Assembly: GCA_017306415.1 (NCBI GenBank)
Contig: JAFKIL010000007.1
Location: 113,045 to 177,044 of the forward strand
From: Microbacterium sp.
Lineage (GTDB): Bacteria; Actinomycetota; Actinomycetes; Actinomycetales; Microbacteriaceae
Direction: 5' to 3'
DNA length: 64,000 nucleotides
This document shows, piece after piece, positions 45,372 through 53,290 of this stretch; position 1 is the first letter of the stretch, and each line of letters begins with the position of its first letter. The position numbers and the translations under genes were made by a program. Below the pieces are notes generated by a model. That model had not been told where the DNA came from. It made no database searches and worked only from the letters and a program-made list of their open reading frames with translations.

Positions 45372-46585
45372 AGCCGCTTCGACTTCTTCAGGAAGGCCTT
45401 CAGATCGGGGTAGGCGCCCTCGTCGCCGAACGTGACGATGGTCCGTGCGGCATCCAGCCACGGTCCTGTCGACGGCTGGACCTCTGTGAGGGCGTGATCG
45501 AGGTCGGGCATCGCGATCATGCGTGCCTCGCCGTTCGCGATACTGTCCATCAGAGCGTGCTCGGCCGCCAGCTCGCACACGTAGGCGATGTCCGCACCGG
45601 AGAAGCCCCCCGTCGCCTTGGCGAGCCGGTTCAGATCGATCCCTTCGACGGGCCGCTGCGAGAGGTGGTGGCGGAAGATCGCCGCTCGCGCGTCCGTGTC
45701 GGGCGGTGCGACGAGGACCATCCTGTCCAGCCGCCCGGGACGGCGCAGGGCCGGATCCACCTCCCATGGCTGGTTCGAGGCGGCGAGGACGAACACCCCC
45801 TCGTTGGACCCGTCGACTCCATCCATCTCGGTGAGGAGCTGGTTCACCACGTTGCGCAGAGTCGCGGAACCGCGCAACGACGAACGCTTCTGCCCCAGCG
45901 TGTCGACCTCGTCGAAGAAGAGCACACAGGGCGCGTCGCGGCGCGCGATCTGGAACAGCTCGTGGACGTTGTGCTCGCTCACCCCGACGTAAGGATCGAG
46001 GATGTCGGTGATCGAGGCGGAGAGGAATCCCGCGCCGAGCTCACCGGCGAGGGCGCGGGCAATATAGGTCTTCCCGCATCCCGGCGGCCCGTAAAGCAGC
46101 AGGCCGCCTCGCAGCGACTTGCCATAGAGATCGCGCAGCCGTGGATTGCGCATCGGCGCGAGGAAGGCCGCATCAAGGCGGCGCTTGACCTCCGTCATGC
46201 CGCCCACGTCATCGAGCCGCACCCCGGGGCGTTCCGCGACGAACGCATCGCCCCCAGTCTCCGCCCGTCGCTCCTCGAAGCGGGGCTGAACGACGCCGCG
46301 GACCTCCGCCTCGGCAGCGGACCAGTCGTACTCGATGGGGCGCTCGGACGGCGAGGGCTCGGGAGGTGAGGCGGCGGACGGCGACGCGTTGAGCAGCTCG
46401 AGAAGCAGTGCTCGCGCGTCGGCTCTCGATGGCGCCCCCGCGACGACCTCGGACACGGTCGCAATCGCCTCGTCGTGTCGGCCAGCGCTTTCCGCCAGGG
46501 CCCGCGCGTAGTGGAGCTTGAGCTCCAGGTCCCCAGGGGCGGCATCGACCGCGCGCTTCAGCGCACTCAGTACAGCGTCATCCAC
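45368..46585 (-). CDS. AAA+ ATPase with N-terminal TPR-like region
   Basis: 405 aa. Residues about 1-70 are helical and TPR-like (LELKLHYARALAESAGRHDE), followed by a Pro/Ser linker. The classical AAA+ module has LDDVGGMTEVKRRLDAAF, Walker A YGPPGCGKTY, pore-loop region LDPYVGVSEH, Walker B VLFFDEVDTLG, sensor 1 LAASNQP and arginine finger RRPGRLDRM. This matches the CDC48/Vps4/FtsH branch, but it lacks membrane helices and a protease. It probably remodels or extracts proteins together with the coupled TPR membrane protein; the substrate is unknown. The pair is bracketed by palindromic repeat copies 3 and 4. Confidence 0.85.
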   Translation of the reverse strand: MDDAVLSALKRAVDAAPGDLELKLHYARALAESAGRHDEAIATVSEVVAGAPSRADARALLLELLNASPSAASPPEPSPSERPIEYDWSAAEAEVRGVVQPRFEERRAETGGDAFVAERPGVRLDDVGGMTEVKRRLDAAFLAPMRNPRLRDLYGKSLRGGLLLYGPPGCGKTYIARALAGELGAGFLSASITDILDPYVGVSEHNVHELFQIARRDAPCVLFFDEVDTLGQKRSSLRGSATLRNVVNQLLTEMDGVDGSNEGVFVLAASNQPWEVDPALRRPGRLDRMVLVAPPDTDARAAIFRHHLSQRPVEGIDLNRLAKATGGFSGADIAYVCELAAEHALMDSIANGEARMIAMPDLDHALTEVQPSTGPWLDAARTIVTFGDEGAYPDLKAFLKKSKRL

Positions 46586-46597
46586 GGCTACACATTA

Positions 46598-46717
46598 GGC
46601 GCGCTGCGCCGCCGCGCGCGCCGCCGCGTGGTTCGAAAACACGGATCGGATGCCGCGGCACGCCGTGGCCGCGGCATCCGAACCGGCGCGTCGCCGTCCC
46701 GGTCCGCATTTTCGAAC
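46598..46717 (+). repeat. Palindromic intergenic repeat, copy 4 (extended)
   Basis: The core at 46631-46717 (87 bp) has ends GTTCGAAAACACGGATC and GGTCCGCATTTTCGAAC. The same 16-bp block as before copy 3 lies at 46598-46613. Same orientation as the other copies; it lies between the AAA+ gene start and the GlnR-type gene end. Confidence 0.8.
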
Positions 46718-46764
46718 GGACACCCGGACACCCGGACACCCGGACACCCGGACACCCGACACCC
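46718..46764. repeat. GGACACCC octamer tandem repeat
   Basis: Five perfect GGACACCC units and a sixth lacking one G, starting exactly at the end of palindromic repeat copy 4. It is non-coding and lies 3' of the GlnR-type gene. Confidence 0.9.
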
Positions 46765-46789
46765 GGGCGCCGCGGCTTCGCCGGCGCCC
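46765..46789 (-). terminator. Hairpin after the GlnR-type gene
   Basis: GGGCGCCG and CGGCGCCC form an 8-bp stem 7 bp beyond the stop codon on the minus strand. Confidence 0.5.
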
Positions 46790-46795
46790 GCGGCG

Positions 46796-47485
46796 TCAGC
46801 GCGTGGTGGGCGCGGGCTCCTGGTCGTCCTCGTAGACGTTGAACCGGTAGCCGACGTTGCGCACCGTGCCGATGAGCTGCTCGAGGTCGCCCAGCTTCGC
46901 GCGCAGCCGCCGCACATGGACGTCGACCGTGCGCGTTCCGCCGAAGTAGTCGTAGCCCCACACCTCGCTGAGCAGCTGCTCGCGGGTGAAGACGCGGGAC
47001 GGATGCGTCGCGAAGAAATGCAGCAGCTGGAACTCCTTGTACGTCAGATCCAGCGGCTTGCCGTGCACCTTGGCCGAGTAGGAGGACTCGTCGATCGTGA
47101 TGCCCGAGGTCTGCACGCGCGTGGAGATCTGGTCCTTGCTCATGCGCCCCACCGCGAGGCGGATGCGCGCGTCGACCTCCGCGGGGCCGGCAGTGACGAG
47201 GATGACGTCGTCGACACCCCAGTCCGGGGACACGGCGGTGAGGCCGCCCTCGGTGACGACGAGCATGAGCGGCGCGTCGAGCCCGGTGGTGTTCAGGATC
47301 TTGCACAGCGACTTCGCGCCCACGAGATCGATGCGCGCGTCCAGGAAGATGACGTCGGCGCTCGGTGCGTTCACGAGCTGCGCCGGTTCTGCCGGGATCT
47401 GGCGCACGCGATGGCTCAGCAGCTCGAGCGACGGCAGGACGGGGCCGCCTCCGCTCGCGGAGCTGAGTACCAGAAGCTGTGCCAA
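46796..47485 (-). CDS. glnR: GlnR-type orphan response regulator
   Basis: 229 aa. The N-terminal receiver-like domain (about 1-115) has [40 protein letters not shown] and [12 protein letters not shown], the pattern of actinobacterial GlnR, whose receiver is atypical. The OmpR-type winged helix follows with [20 protein letters not shown] and [17 protein letters not shown]. In actinomycetes GlnR controls nitrogen assimilation genes; no kinase lies next to it, as expected. The start is TTG at 47485, preceded by GGGGAGGA. Assignment to GlnR rather than another orphan OmpR-type regulator is likely, not certain. Confidence 0.78.
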   Translation of the reverse strand: MAQLLVLSSASGGGPVLPSLELLSHRVRQIPAEPAQLVNAPSADVIFLDARIDLVGAKSLCKILNTTGLDAPLMLVVTEGGLTAVSPDWGVDDVILVTAGPAEVDARIRLAVGRMSKDQISTRVQTSGITIDESSYSAKVHGKPLDLTYKEFQLLHFFATHPSRVFTREQLLSEVWGYDYFGGTRTVDVHVRRLRAKLGDLEQLIGTVRNVGYRFNVYEDDQEPAPTTR

Positions 47486-47548
47486 GAGGGTCCTCCCCGG
47501 CCGGTCCGACCGCCGACGCTCCATCCTATTCGGTGCCAGAATGGGCAG

Positions 47549-47839
47549 ATGTCGACGCCCGATCTCGCTCCGCGCGGCACCCTCGGCGGATTGATCGCCG
47601 TGTGGGTGGCGTCCGCGCTGATGGGCATCGCGATCGGCCTGCTGGCGCCCGAGCAGTGGCGCGCCGCCTGGCTGGCTCTGGCGCTGGCCGGATGCCTCGT
47701 CCTCTCGTTCGCCGTGCAGCTGTGGCATGGCCACTCCCAGCGGTTCCTGCAGCGCGTCGCCGCGAGCGTGCTGGGCTCGCTCCTCATCCTCGGTCTGATC
47801 AGCGCCGGCTTCGGGCTGGCCGCCATCGTTCCGGTCTAG
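47549..47839 (+). CDS. Small membrane protein, 96 aa
   Basis: Three hydrophobic helices (about 13-33, 41-60, 72-93) with a short [10 protein letters not shown] loop before the last. The family is unrecognised. It begins the plus-strand run leading to the nitrobindin-like and ygfZ genes, 63 bp from the divergent GlnR-type gene. The function is unknown; its constant place beside a second tiny membrane protein gene suggests a shared transcript. Confidence 0.65.
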   Translation: MSTPDLAPRGTLGGLIAVWVASALMGIAIGLLAPEQWRAAWLALALAGCLVLSFAVQLWHGHSQRFLQRVAASVLGSLLILGLISAGFGLAAIVPV

Positions 47840-47848
47840 AGTGGGAGC

Positions 47849-47962
47849 ATGGACCTCGTCGCGCTCGAACTCTTCTTCGTGGGCCTCCTCGGCCTCGCGT
47901 CGCTCGCGATCGTCTTCGTCGCAGGAGTCGTGATCAAGAATCTCTACCGCGGCCAGCGCTGA
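47849..47962 (+). CDS. Tiny single-span membrane protein, 37 aa
   Basis: [20 protein letters not shown] begins a single hydrophobic helix; the tail is [13 protein letters not shown] precedes the ATG and the gene lies 9 bp after the previous small membrane gene and 11 bp before the next, so it sits inside a tight operon. The clean hydrophobic helix with a positive tail argues for a real gene. The function is unknown. Confidence 0.55.
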   Translation: MDLVALELFFVGLLGLASLAIVFVAGVVIKNLYRGQR

Positions 47963-47973
47963 CGGGCATCGTC

Positions 47974-48576
47974 GTGATCGAGATTCCGGTCGGCCTTCCC
48001 GCTGACCTCGCCCCGCTCTCCTGGCTGATCGGCGTCTGGGAGGGGACCGGTGTGATCGACTACGACGCCGACGGCCACCGGTTCGCCGGCGAGTTCGCGC
48101 ATCGCGTGAGCTTCAGCCACGACGGCGGCTCGTTCCTGAACTACTCCGCGGACGCCTCGCTGATCCAGGAGGACGGCACGCGGGCGCCGCTCGTCTCCGA
48201 GATCGGCTACTGGCGGCTCTCCCGGCCGGCGACCGACGCCGACGCCGGGCCCGGACTGCTGCCGGCGGTGACAAGTGGCGCTCCGCGCTCGGCGGACGAC
48301 GTCGAGGCGTTGCGTACCGCATCCGGCGGTTTCGAGATCGAGGTGTCTCTGGTGCACTCCGACGGCATCAGCGAGCTCTACCTGGGAGAGATCCGCGGTC
48401 CGCGCATCGACATCGCGACGGATGCCGTCGTCCGGCCCGCGGGCGCGAAGAACTACGCCGCGGCGACGCGCATGTACGGGCTCGTCGAGAACCACCTGCT
48501 GTGGGCGTGGGACATCGCGGCGCTGGGCAACGAGCTCGGCGCGCACGCATCGGCCCGGCTCGCGAAGGTCGACTGA
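47974..48576 (+). CDS. Nitrobindin-like heme-binding beta-barrel protein (FABP family)
   Basis: 200 aa. The motif [17 protein letters not shown] (GxWxGxG, about residues 12-28) and the 10-strand barrel pattern are typical of bacterial nitrobindin/THAP4-like proteins, which bind heme and react with nitric oxide or peroxynitrite. [20 protein letters not shown] and [19 protein letters not shown] near the end hold the likely proximal-His region. The start is GTG. It overlaps ygfZ by one base (TGATG). Confidence 0.82.
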   Translation: MIEIPVGLPADLAPLSWLIGVWEGTGVIDYDADGHRFAGEFAHRVSFSHDGGSFLNYSADASLIQEDGTRAPLVSEIGYWRLSRPATDADAGPGLLPAVTSGAPRSADDVEALRTASGGFEIEVSLVHSDGISELYLGEIRGPRIDIATDAVVRPAGAKNYAAATRMYGLVENHLLWAWDIAALGNELGAHASARLAKVD

Positions 48577-49676
48577 TGGTCGCCTACGCGGACATCCCCG
48601 GCGCCGTCGTCGTCGACGGCGTGCTGCATCACCTCGGTAACCCGCTCGCCGAGCAGCGCGCGCTCAACGCCGGTGCTGCGATCGCGCCGCTCGACGAGCG
48701 GACCGTCATCGCGGTGCCCGGCGAAGACAGACTGTCGTGGCTCGACTCGCTGTCCTCCCAGGCGCTGGCCCACCTCGCGCCGGGCGAGAGCGCGGAGCTG
48801 CTGATCCTCGACCCGCAAGGCCACGTCGAGCACGCGGCATCCGTCGTCGACGACGGCCAGACGGCGTGGCTGATCGTCGACGCGGTCGACGCCGAGGGTC
48901 TGCTCGCCTGGCTGCGCAAGATGCGCTTCCGCCTCCGGGTCGACCCGCGCGACGCGGGCGGCGAGCTCGTCGTCGTCGGCGGGACCGCGGCGGCGATCGC
49001 CGGACTCGACGCGTCCGCGCCGGCGGGCGTGCCGCTCGTGTGGCACGATCCGTGGCCCGGTGTCGCGGCCGGCGGCTGGGGCTATGCGACCGTGGACCCG
49101 CACCCGGGCGGACAGCGCGACTGGTCAGAGGCGCTCGTCGCTCCCGAGGCGCTCGACCGGATCGTGGCAGAGGCGGCGTCGGGCGACCGCACGCTGGCCG
49201 GCTCCATCGCCGTCGACGCGCTGCGCATCGCCGCATGGCGACCGCGCATCGGCGATGTCGACGAGCGGATGCTGCCGCACGAGGTCGACTGGATGCGTAC
49301 AGCCGTGCACCTGGCGAAGGGCTGCTACCGGGGGCAGGAGACGGTGGCCAAGGTGCACAACCTGGGCCACCCGCCGCGTCGACTGGTGGCACTGCAGCTC
49401 GACGGCAGCGACAGCGTCCTTCCCACGCGCGGCGACGTGGTCCGGGCGGGCGCGGACGCGGTCGGCACGGTCCTCGCGGCCGCCATCCACTACGAGGAGG
49501 GCCCGATCGCGCTCGCGATCATCCGCCGATCCACTCCGGTGGACGCCGACCTCGCGGTCGATGCCGAGGACGGCCCGATCGCGGCGGCGCAAGAGGTCGT
49601 CGTCCCGCCTGAGGCCGGGGCCACCGCCTCGGTGCCCCGGCTTCCGCGGCTCGGGCGCCGCGTCGCCGCACCGTGA
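48576..49676 (+). CDS. ygfZ: Folate-binding YgfZ/GcvT-like Fe-S maintenance protein
   Basis: 366 aa. The hallmark motif KGCYRGQETVAK (about residue 249) with the conserved Cys is present; the N-terminal part is GcvT-like and the C-terminal part a small barrel. YgfZ proteins bind tetrahydrofolate and help repair or build certain iron-sulfur enzymes. It is coupled to the nitrobindin-like gene upstream and to the FUSC gene downstream (4-bp GTGA overlap). Confidence 0.92.
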   Translation: MVAYADIPGAVVVDGVLHHLGNPLAEQRALNAGAAIAPLDERTVIAVPGEDRLSWLDSLSSQALAHLAPGESAELLILDPQGHVEHAASVVDDGQTAWLIVDAVDAEGLLAWLRKMRFRLRVDPRDAGGELVVVGGTAAAIAGLDASAPAGVPLVWHDPWPGVAAGGWGYATVDPHPGGQRDWSEALVAPEALDRIVAEAASGDRTLAGSIAVDALRIAAWRPRIGDVDERMLPHEVDWMRTAVHLAKGCYRGQETVAKVHNLGHPPRRLVALQLDGSDSVLPTRGDVVRAGADAVGTVLAAAIHYEEGPIALAIIRRSTPVDADLAVDAEDGPIAAAQEVVVPPEAGATASVPRLPRLGRRVAAP

Positions 49677-50773
49677 CCGAGTCGCCGGTCACGGGCGTCG
49701 TCCCGACCGGCTGGCGAGCGAGGCTCGACCTGCGTCCGCACGTGCTGCGCGTGCGCGACTCGGCGCTCCCGATCCTGCAGATCGTGGTCGCCGCGACGGC
49801 CGCGTACGCGTTCGCCGTGTCGGTGCTCGGTCATCCGTCGCCGCTGCTGGCCGGGACGGTGACGATCTCGAGCCTCGGTCTCGTGCGCGACGCCCGGCCG
49901 CGGCGCGTGCTCGAGACGGTGATCGGAATGCTCGTGGGGGTGCTCGTCGCCGAAGTGTTCGTGCTGGTGGCGGGGCCGGGATGGTGGCAGCTCGCGCTCG
50001 CGCTGTGCGTCACCCTCCTCGTGGCGCGGTTCCTGTCGCCCTATCCGCCGTTCGCCATCATGGCGGGCATCCAGTCCGTCATCGTCATGGCGGTGCCGTC
50101 GCAGCAGCCGTTCGGCCGCCTCCTGGACGGTGTGGTCGGCGGCGTCGCCGCGCTCCTCGTGACGGCGCTCATCCCCCGCAACCCTCGCCGGGGCGAGCTC
50201 CGCGACGCGCACGCCGTGTTCGCCGCGTTCCAGGGCGCGGCCGCCACGGCGATCCAGGCGCTCCGACGAGGCGACCGTCTTCGGGCGGAACGGGCGCTGG
50301 AGAAGGCGCGGGCGCTCGGCCCGCTCGTGGAGCAGTGGCGGGAGTCCCTCGACTCCGCACTCGCGATCGCCCGGATCTCGCCCTTCCTGCGACCTCAGCG
50401 CGCCGAACTCCTGCGGCACGAGCGGATCCGGCAGCAGCTCGACTTCGCGACGCGGAACCTGCGCGTCGTCGCACGACGGGTCGTCTACCTGTGCGACGAC
50501 GGGATGCCGCGTCCGGTCGCTGCCGACCTGCTGGGCGAGCTCATGCGGGCGGCGGACCTCGTCGCGCAGAGCCTCGCCGACATCTCGTTCCAGCCGCCGG
50601 CCAGGGAGGCGCTGCGCGCCGTCGGGTCCCGTCTCGACCCCGGAGCCGTGATGCGGGGCGCGTCGCAGGGCGATCAGGGACTCATCGCCGCGCTGCGCCC
50701 GCTCACCGTGGACCTGCTCACGGCGACGGGGATGGGCCCCGCCGACGCCCGGGCCGCGCTGCCGAGGATCTGA
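49673..50773 (+). CDS. FUSC-family membrane protein
   Basis: 366 aa. Five to six membrane segments lie in the first half (about 30-170), with SVLGHPSPLLAGTVTISSLG, then ALIPRNPRRGELRDAHAVFA, and a helical cytoplasmic half. This matches the fusaric-acid-resistance-like FUSC/ArAE group, some of which export aromatic acids. The substrate is unknown. The GTG start overlaps the ygfZ stop by 4 bp. Confidence 0.82.
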   Translation: MTESPVTGVVPTGWRARLDLRPHVLRVRDSALPILQIVVAATAAYAFAVSVLGHPSPLLAGTVTISSLGLVRDARPRRVLETVIGMLVGVLVAEVFVLVAGPGWWQLALALCVTLLVARFLSPYPPFAIMAGIQSVIVMAVPSQQPFGRLLDGVVGGVAALLVTALIPRNPRRGELRDAHAVFAAFQGAAATAIQALRRGDRLRAERALEKARALGPLVEQWRESLDSALAIARISPFLRPQRAELLRHERIRQQLDFATRNLRVVARRVVYLCDDGMPRPVAADLLGELMRAADLVAQSLADISFQPPAREALRAVGSRLDPGAVMRGASQGDQGLIAALRPLTVDLLTATGMGPADARAALPRI

Positions 50774-50786
50774 CGCGACCCCGCGG

Positions 50787-51605
50787 TCACGTCGCCGGCG
50801 CCACCGCCCCCCACGGGACGGTGACCTCGCCCAGACGCCAGCGGGAGCGATCCCGCAGCGGCCAGCGGGCGGACATCGCCTCCAGTGCACCGCGCCACCG
50901 CTGCACGGGCCCGAATGCGGACAGGCCCGCGGCCCGCTCCCACTCGCGATCGAGTGCGGACAGGAAGGCGTGCACGGGCTCGCCCGGCACATTGTGGTGG
51001 ATCAGCGCCTTCGGCAGCCGCTCCGCGGCGATGGAGGGATGCTCGAGCCCGGCGAGCCGCAGCGCGACCGTGAGCGTCGTGGGGACCGCATCCTCGCCGA
51101 TCGCGACCCACGTCGCGACGCGTCCGATCTCGTCGCACGTGCCCTCCACCAGCACGCCGCGCGGCGCGAGGCGACTCGCCATCCGCGACCAGGCGTCGGG
51201 GACGGCGGTCTCCTCGTACTGGCGCAGCACGTTGAACGCGCGGATGACGGAGGGGCGACGGTCGCCGGGCAGCGGGATCTCGAACCCGCCGAGTTCGGCC
51301 CGTACCTGCGTGTCCGGAGCGAACGACGTCGCGCCGGCGCGCACGGCGGCCAGCTGCGCGCGGGCGGATGCGACCCGTGCGGGGTCGATCTCGAGTCCGA
51401 GGACCTCGACGTCCGGTCGAGCGCGCCGGAGTCGGGCCTCGAGCTCGAGCGCCGTCACGATGCTGGCGCCGAAGCCGAGATCGACCACCAGCGGGTCGCC
51501 CGTGCGGCGCAGCGCCGGGTGCCGCGCGATCCAGCGGTCGACGCGTCGGAGCCGGTTCGCGCCCGTCGTGCCCCGCGTGATCCGGCCGACGGGGGAGGGC
51601 GCCAT
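50787..51605 (-). CDS. Class I SAM-dependent methyltransferase-like protein
   Basis: 272 aa. The SAM-binding region DPLVVDLGFGASIVTALELE, with VLGLEIDPARVASA as the acidic loop, lies at about 37-85, followed by SVIRAFNVLRQYEETAV. The C-terminal half carries a helical extension with no clear substrate motif. The target is unknown. The ATG at 51605 is chosen; longer in-frame starts at 51635 exist. It is divergent from gpm and 13 bp from the convergent FUSC gene. Confidence 0.75.
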   Translation of the reverse strand: MAPSPVGRITRGTTGANRLRRVDRWIARHPALRRTGDPLVVDLGFGASIVTALELEARLRRARPDVEVLGLEIDPARVASARAQLAAVRAGATSFAPDTQVRAELGGFEIPLPGDRRPSVIRAFNVLRQYEETAVPDAWSRMASRLAPRGVLVEGTCDEIGRVATWVAIGEDAVPTTLTVALRLAGLEHPSIAAERLPKALIHHNVPGEPVHAFLSALDREWERAAGLSAFGPVQRWRGALEAMSARWPLRDRSRWRLGEVTVPWGAVAPAT

Positions 51606-51658
51606 GGCCCCATGATTCCACGGGCGTGGCGGCATCCCGCGCTCGGTAAGCTGGCGTC

Positions 51659-52408
51659 ATGACCGCGCCCTACACCCTGATCCTGCTCCGTCACGGCCAG
51701 AGCGAGTGGAACAAGTCGAACCAGTTCACCGGGTGGGTCGATGTCCGCCTCACCGACCTGGGCAAGGCGGAGGCGGCGCGCGGCGGCGAGCTGCTCGCGG
51801 AGTCCGGCATCCTCCCCGACGTGCTCTACACGTCCGTCCTGAGCCGCGCGATCCAGACCGCGAACATCGCACTGGATGCCGCCGATCGGCTGTGGATCCC
51901 GGTGAAGCGCTCGTGGCGTCTCAACGAGCGCCACTACGGTGCGCTGCAGGGCAAGGACAAGGCGCAGACGCTCGAGGAGTTCGGGAACGAGCAGTTCATG
52001 CTGTGGCGCCGCTCGTTCGACGTGCCGCCGCCGCCCCTCGCCGACGACTCGGAGTTCAGCCAGGTGAACGATCCGCGCTATGCCGGGATCGACGGCGAGG
52101 TGCCGCGCACCGAGTCGCTCAAGCTCGTGATCGACCGTCTTCTGCCCTACTGGGAGAGCGACATCGCCGCCGACCTGCGCGCGGGCAAGACGGTGCTCGT
52201 CACCGCCCACGGCAACTCGCTGCGCGGACTCGTGAAGCACCTCGACGGGATCAGCGACGAGGACATCGCCGAGCTTAACATCCCGACCGGCATCCCGCTG
52301 GTCTACCGGCTCGACGAGGACCTTCGTCCGATCGGCGCGGGCGAGTACCTCGACCCCGAGGCGGCCGCCGCTGGGGCCGCCGCAGTCGCCAACCAGGGCA
52401 AGGCCTGA
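51659..52408 (+). CDS. gpmA: 2,3-bisphosphoglycerate-dependent phosphoglycerate mutase
   Basis: 249 aa, glycolytic enzyme interconverting 3- and 2-phosphoglycerate. The phosphohistidine motif [20 protein letters not shown] starts at about residue 9; [20 protein letters not shown] and the second catalytic His in [11 protein letters not shown] complete the active site. Length is normal. It is followed by a hairpin shared with the convergent phoU gene. Confidence 0.96.
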   Translation: MTAPYTLILLRHGQSEWNKSNQFTGWVDVRLTDLGKAEAARGGELLAESGILPDVLYTSVLSRAIQTANIALDAADRLWIPVKRSWRLNERHYGALQGKDKAQTLEEFGNEQFMLWRRSFDVPPPPLADDSEFSQVNDPRYAGIDGEVPRTESLKLVIDRLLPYWESDIAADLRAGKTVLVTAHGNSLRGLVKHLDGISDEDIAELNIPTGIPLVYRLDEDLRPIGAGEYLDPEAAAAGAAAVANQGKA

Positions 52409-52410
52409 GC

Positions 52411-52438
52411 CCGGACCGAGCCCGGCAGCGGGCTCAGT
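52411..52438. terminator. Bidirectional terminator between gpmA and phoU
   Basis: GGACCGAGCCCG and CGGGCTCAGTCC pair at 11 of 12 positions around a 4-nt loop in the 25-bp gap between the convergent stops, reaching into the phoU stop codon. Confidence 0.6.
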
Positions 52439-53111
52439 CCGCGGCGAGGATGTCGAGCGTATCGGTGTCGGGGGTCCAGTCGCCGGTGGCGAGGTAGACG
52501 ACCTTCTTCGCGACCGACACCGCGTGGTCGCCGAACCGCTCCAGGTAGCGGCTCGCGAGCGTCGCGTCGACGGTGGCGCTCGCCTCGCCCTGCCAGCTGT
52601 CGCTCAGCACCTTCTCGAACACGCTGACGTGCAGCTCGTCGATGTCGTCGTCGGCGTTCCTGATCGTGTCGGCGATCGCGAGGTCCTGCGTGCGCAGCAG
52701 GTCCGAGAGCCGGCGCGCGACCTCCACGTCGAGCTCGCCCATCTTGGTGAACGTGCTCTTCAGGCCCTTCGGGATGGCGCGCTCGGGGTAGCGCATGCGC
52801 GTCAGCTGCGCGATGTGCTCGGCGATGTCGCCCATCCGCTCGAGGGACGCGCTCACCCGCAGCGACATCACGACGATGCGCAGGTCGCGGGCCACCGGCT
52901 GCTGGCGCGCGAGGATCTCGATGGCGAGCTCGTCGAGCGCGACGGCCTTCTCATCGATCACGCTGTCCGCGTCGATGACCTCCTCGGCGAGCGACACGTC
53001 GCTCGTGGCGAAGGCGGTAGTCGCCTTGTCGATCGCCGCCGTGACGAGGTCGGCGATCTCGACGAGCCGGTCCTGAACCTCTTCGAGCGACTGATGGAAC
53101 ACTTCGCGCAT
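52434..53111 (-). CDS. phoU: Phosphate signalling protein PhoU
   Basis: 225 aa, two PhoU three-helix repeats. MREVFHQSLEEVQDRLVEIA begins the first and LRIVVMSLRVSASLERMGDI and ASRYLERFGDHAVSVAKKVV carry the repeated metal-binding ExxxD motifs. PhoU links the Pst transporter to the sensor kinase and keeps the phosphate response off in rich medium. It is divergent from senX3 with a likely PHO box between them. Confidence 0.95.
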   Translation of the reverse strand: MREVFHQSLEEVQDRLVEIADLVTAAIDKATTAFATSDVSLAEEVIDADSVIDEKAVALDELAIEILARQQPVARDLRIVVMSLRVSASLERMGDIAEHIAQLTRMRYPERAIPKGLKSTFTKMGELDVEVARRLSDLLRTQDLAIADTIRNADDDIDELHVSVFEKVLSDSWQGEASATVDATLASRYLERFGDHAVSVAKKVVYLATGDWTPDTDTLDILAAD

Positions 53112-53189
53112 GCGCTTGCACCGTTTCTTGAGAGTCTTGGCGGTCGCAACACGTCGAGCGTCCGCGACGGGGGGATTGTCGCGAGCGAA

Positions 53190-53218
53190 AGTTAACGGAT
53201 GGTGCCGCGTGGGTGAAT
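53190..53218 (-). promoter_or_regulatory. Likely PHO box in the phoU-senX3 divergent region
   Basis: Three GGTGAAC-like units repeat every 11 bp on the plus strand: AGTTAAC (53190), GGTGCCG (53201) and GGTGAAT (53212); on the minus strand these are GTTCACC-type. Matches are 5, 4 and 6 of 7. The position fits joint control of phoU and the senX3-regX3 operon. Confidence 0.5.
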
Positions 53219-53290
53219 AGTACCCGGCCTCCTCCCCGCCCCGTCGCCCCTGGGCGCGGGGACGGGGCGGCGCACATCTACGCTGGTCGC

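Noticed and set aside
45368-46585. EccA of a type VII secretion system
   Set aside because: EccA also joins TPR to AAA+, but this ATPase belongs to the CDC48/Vps4 branch and no other secretion gene is nearby.
46718-46764. CRISPR-like array
   Set aside because: The octamer units are contiguous with no spacers, and no cas genes are present.
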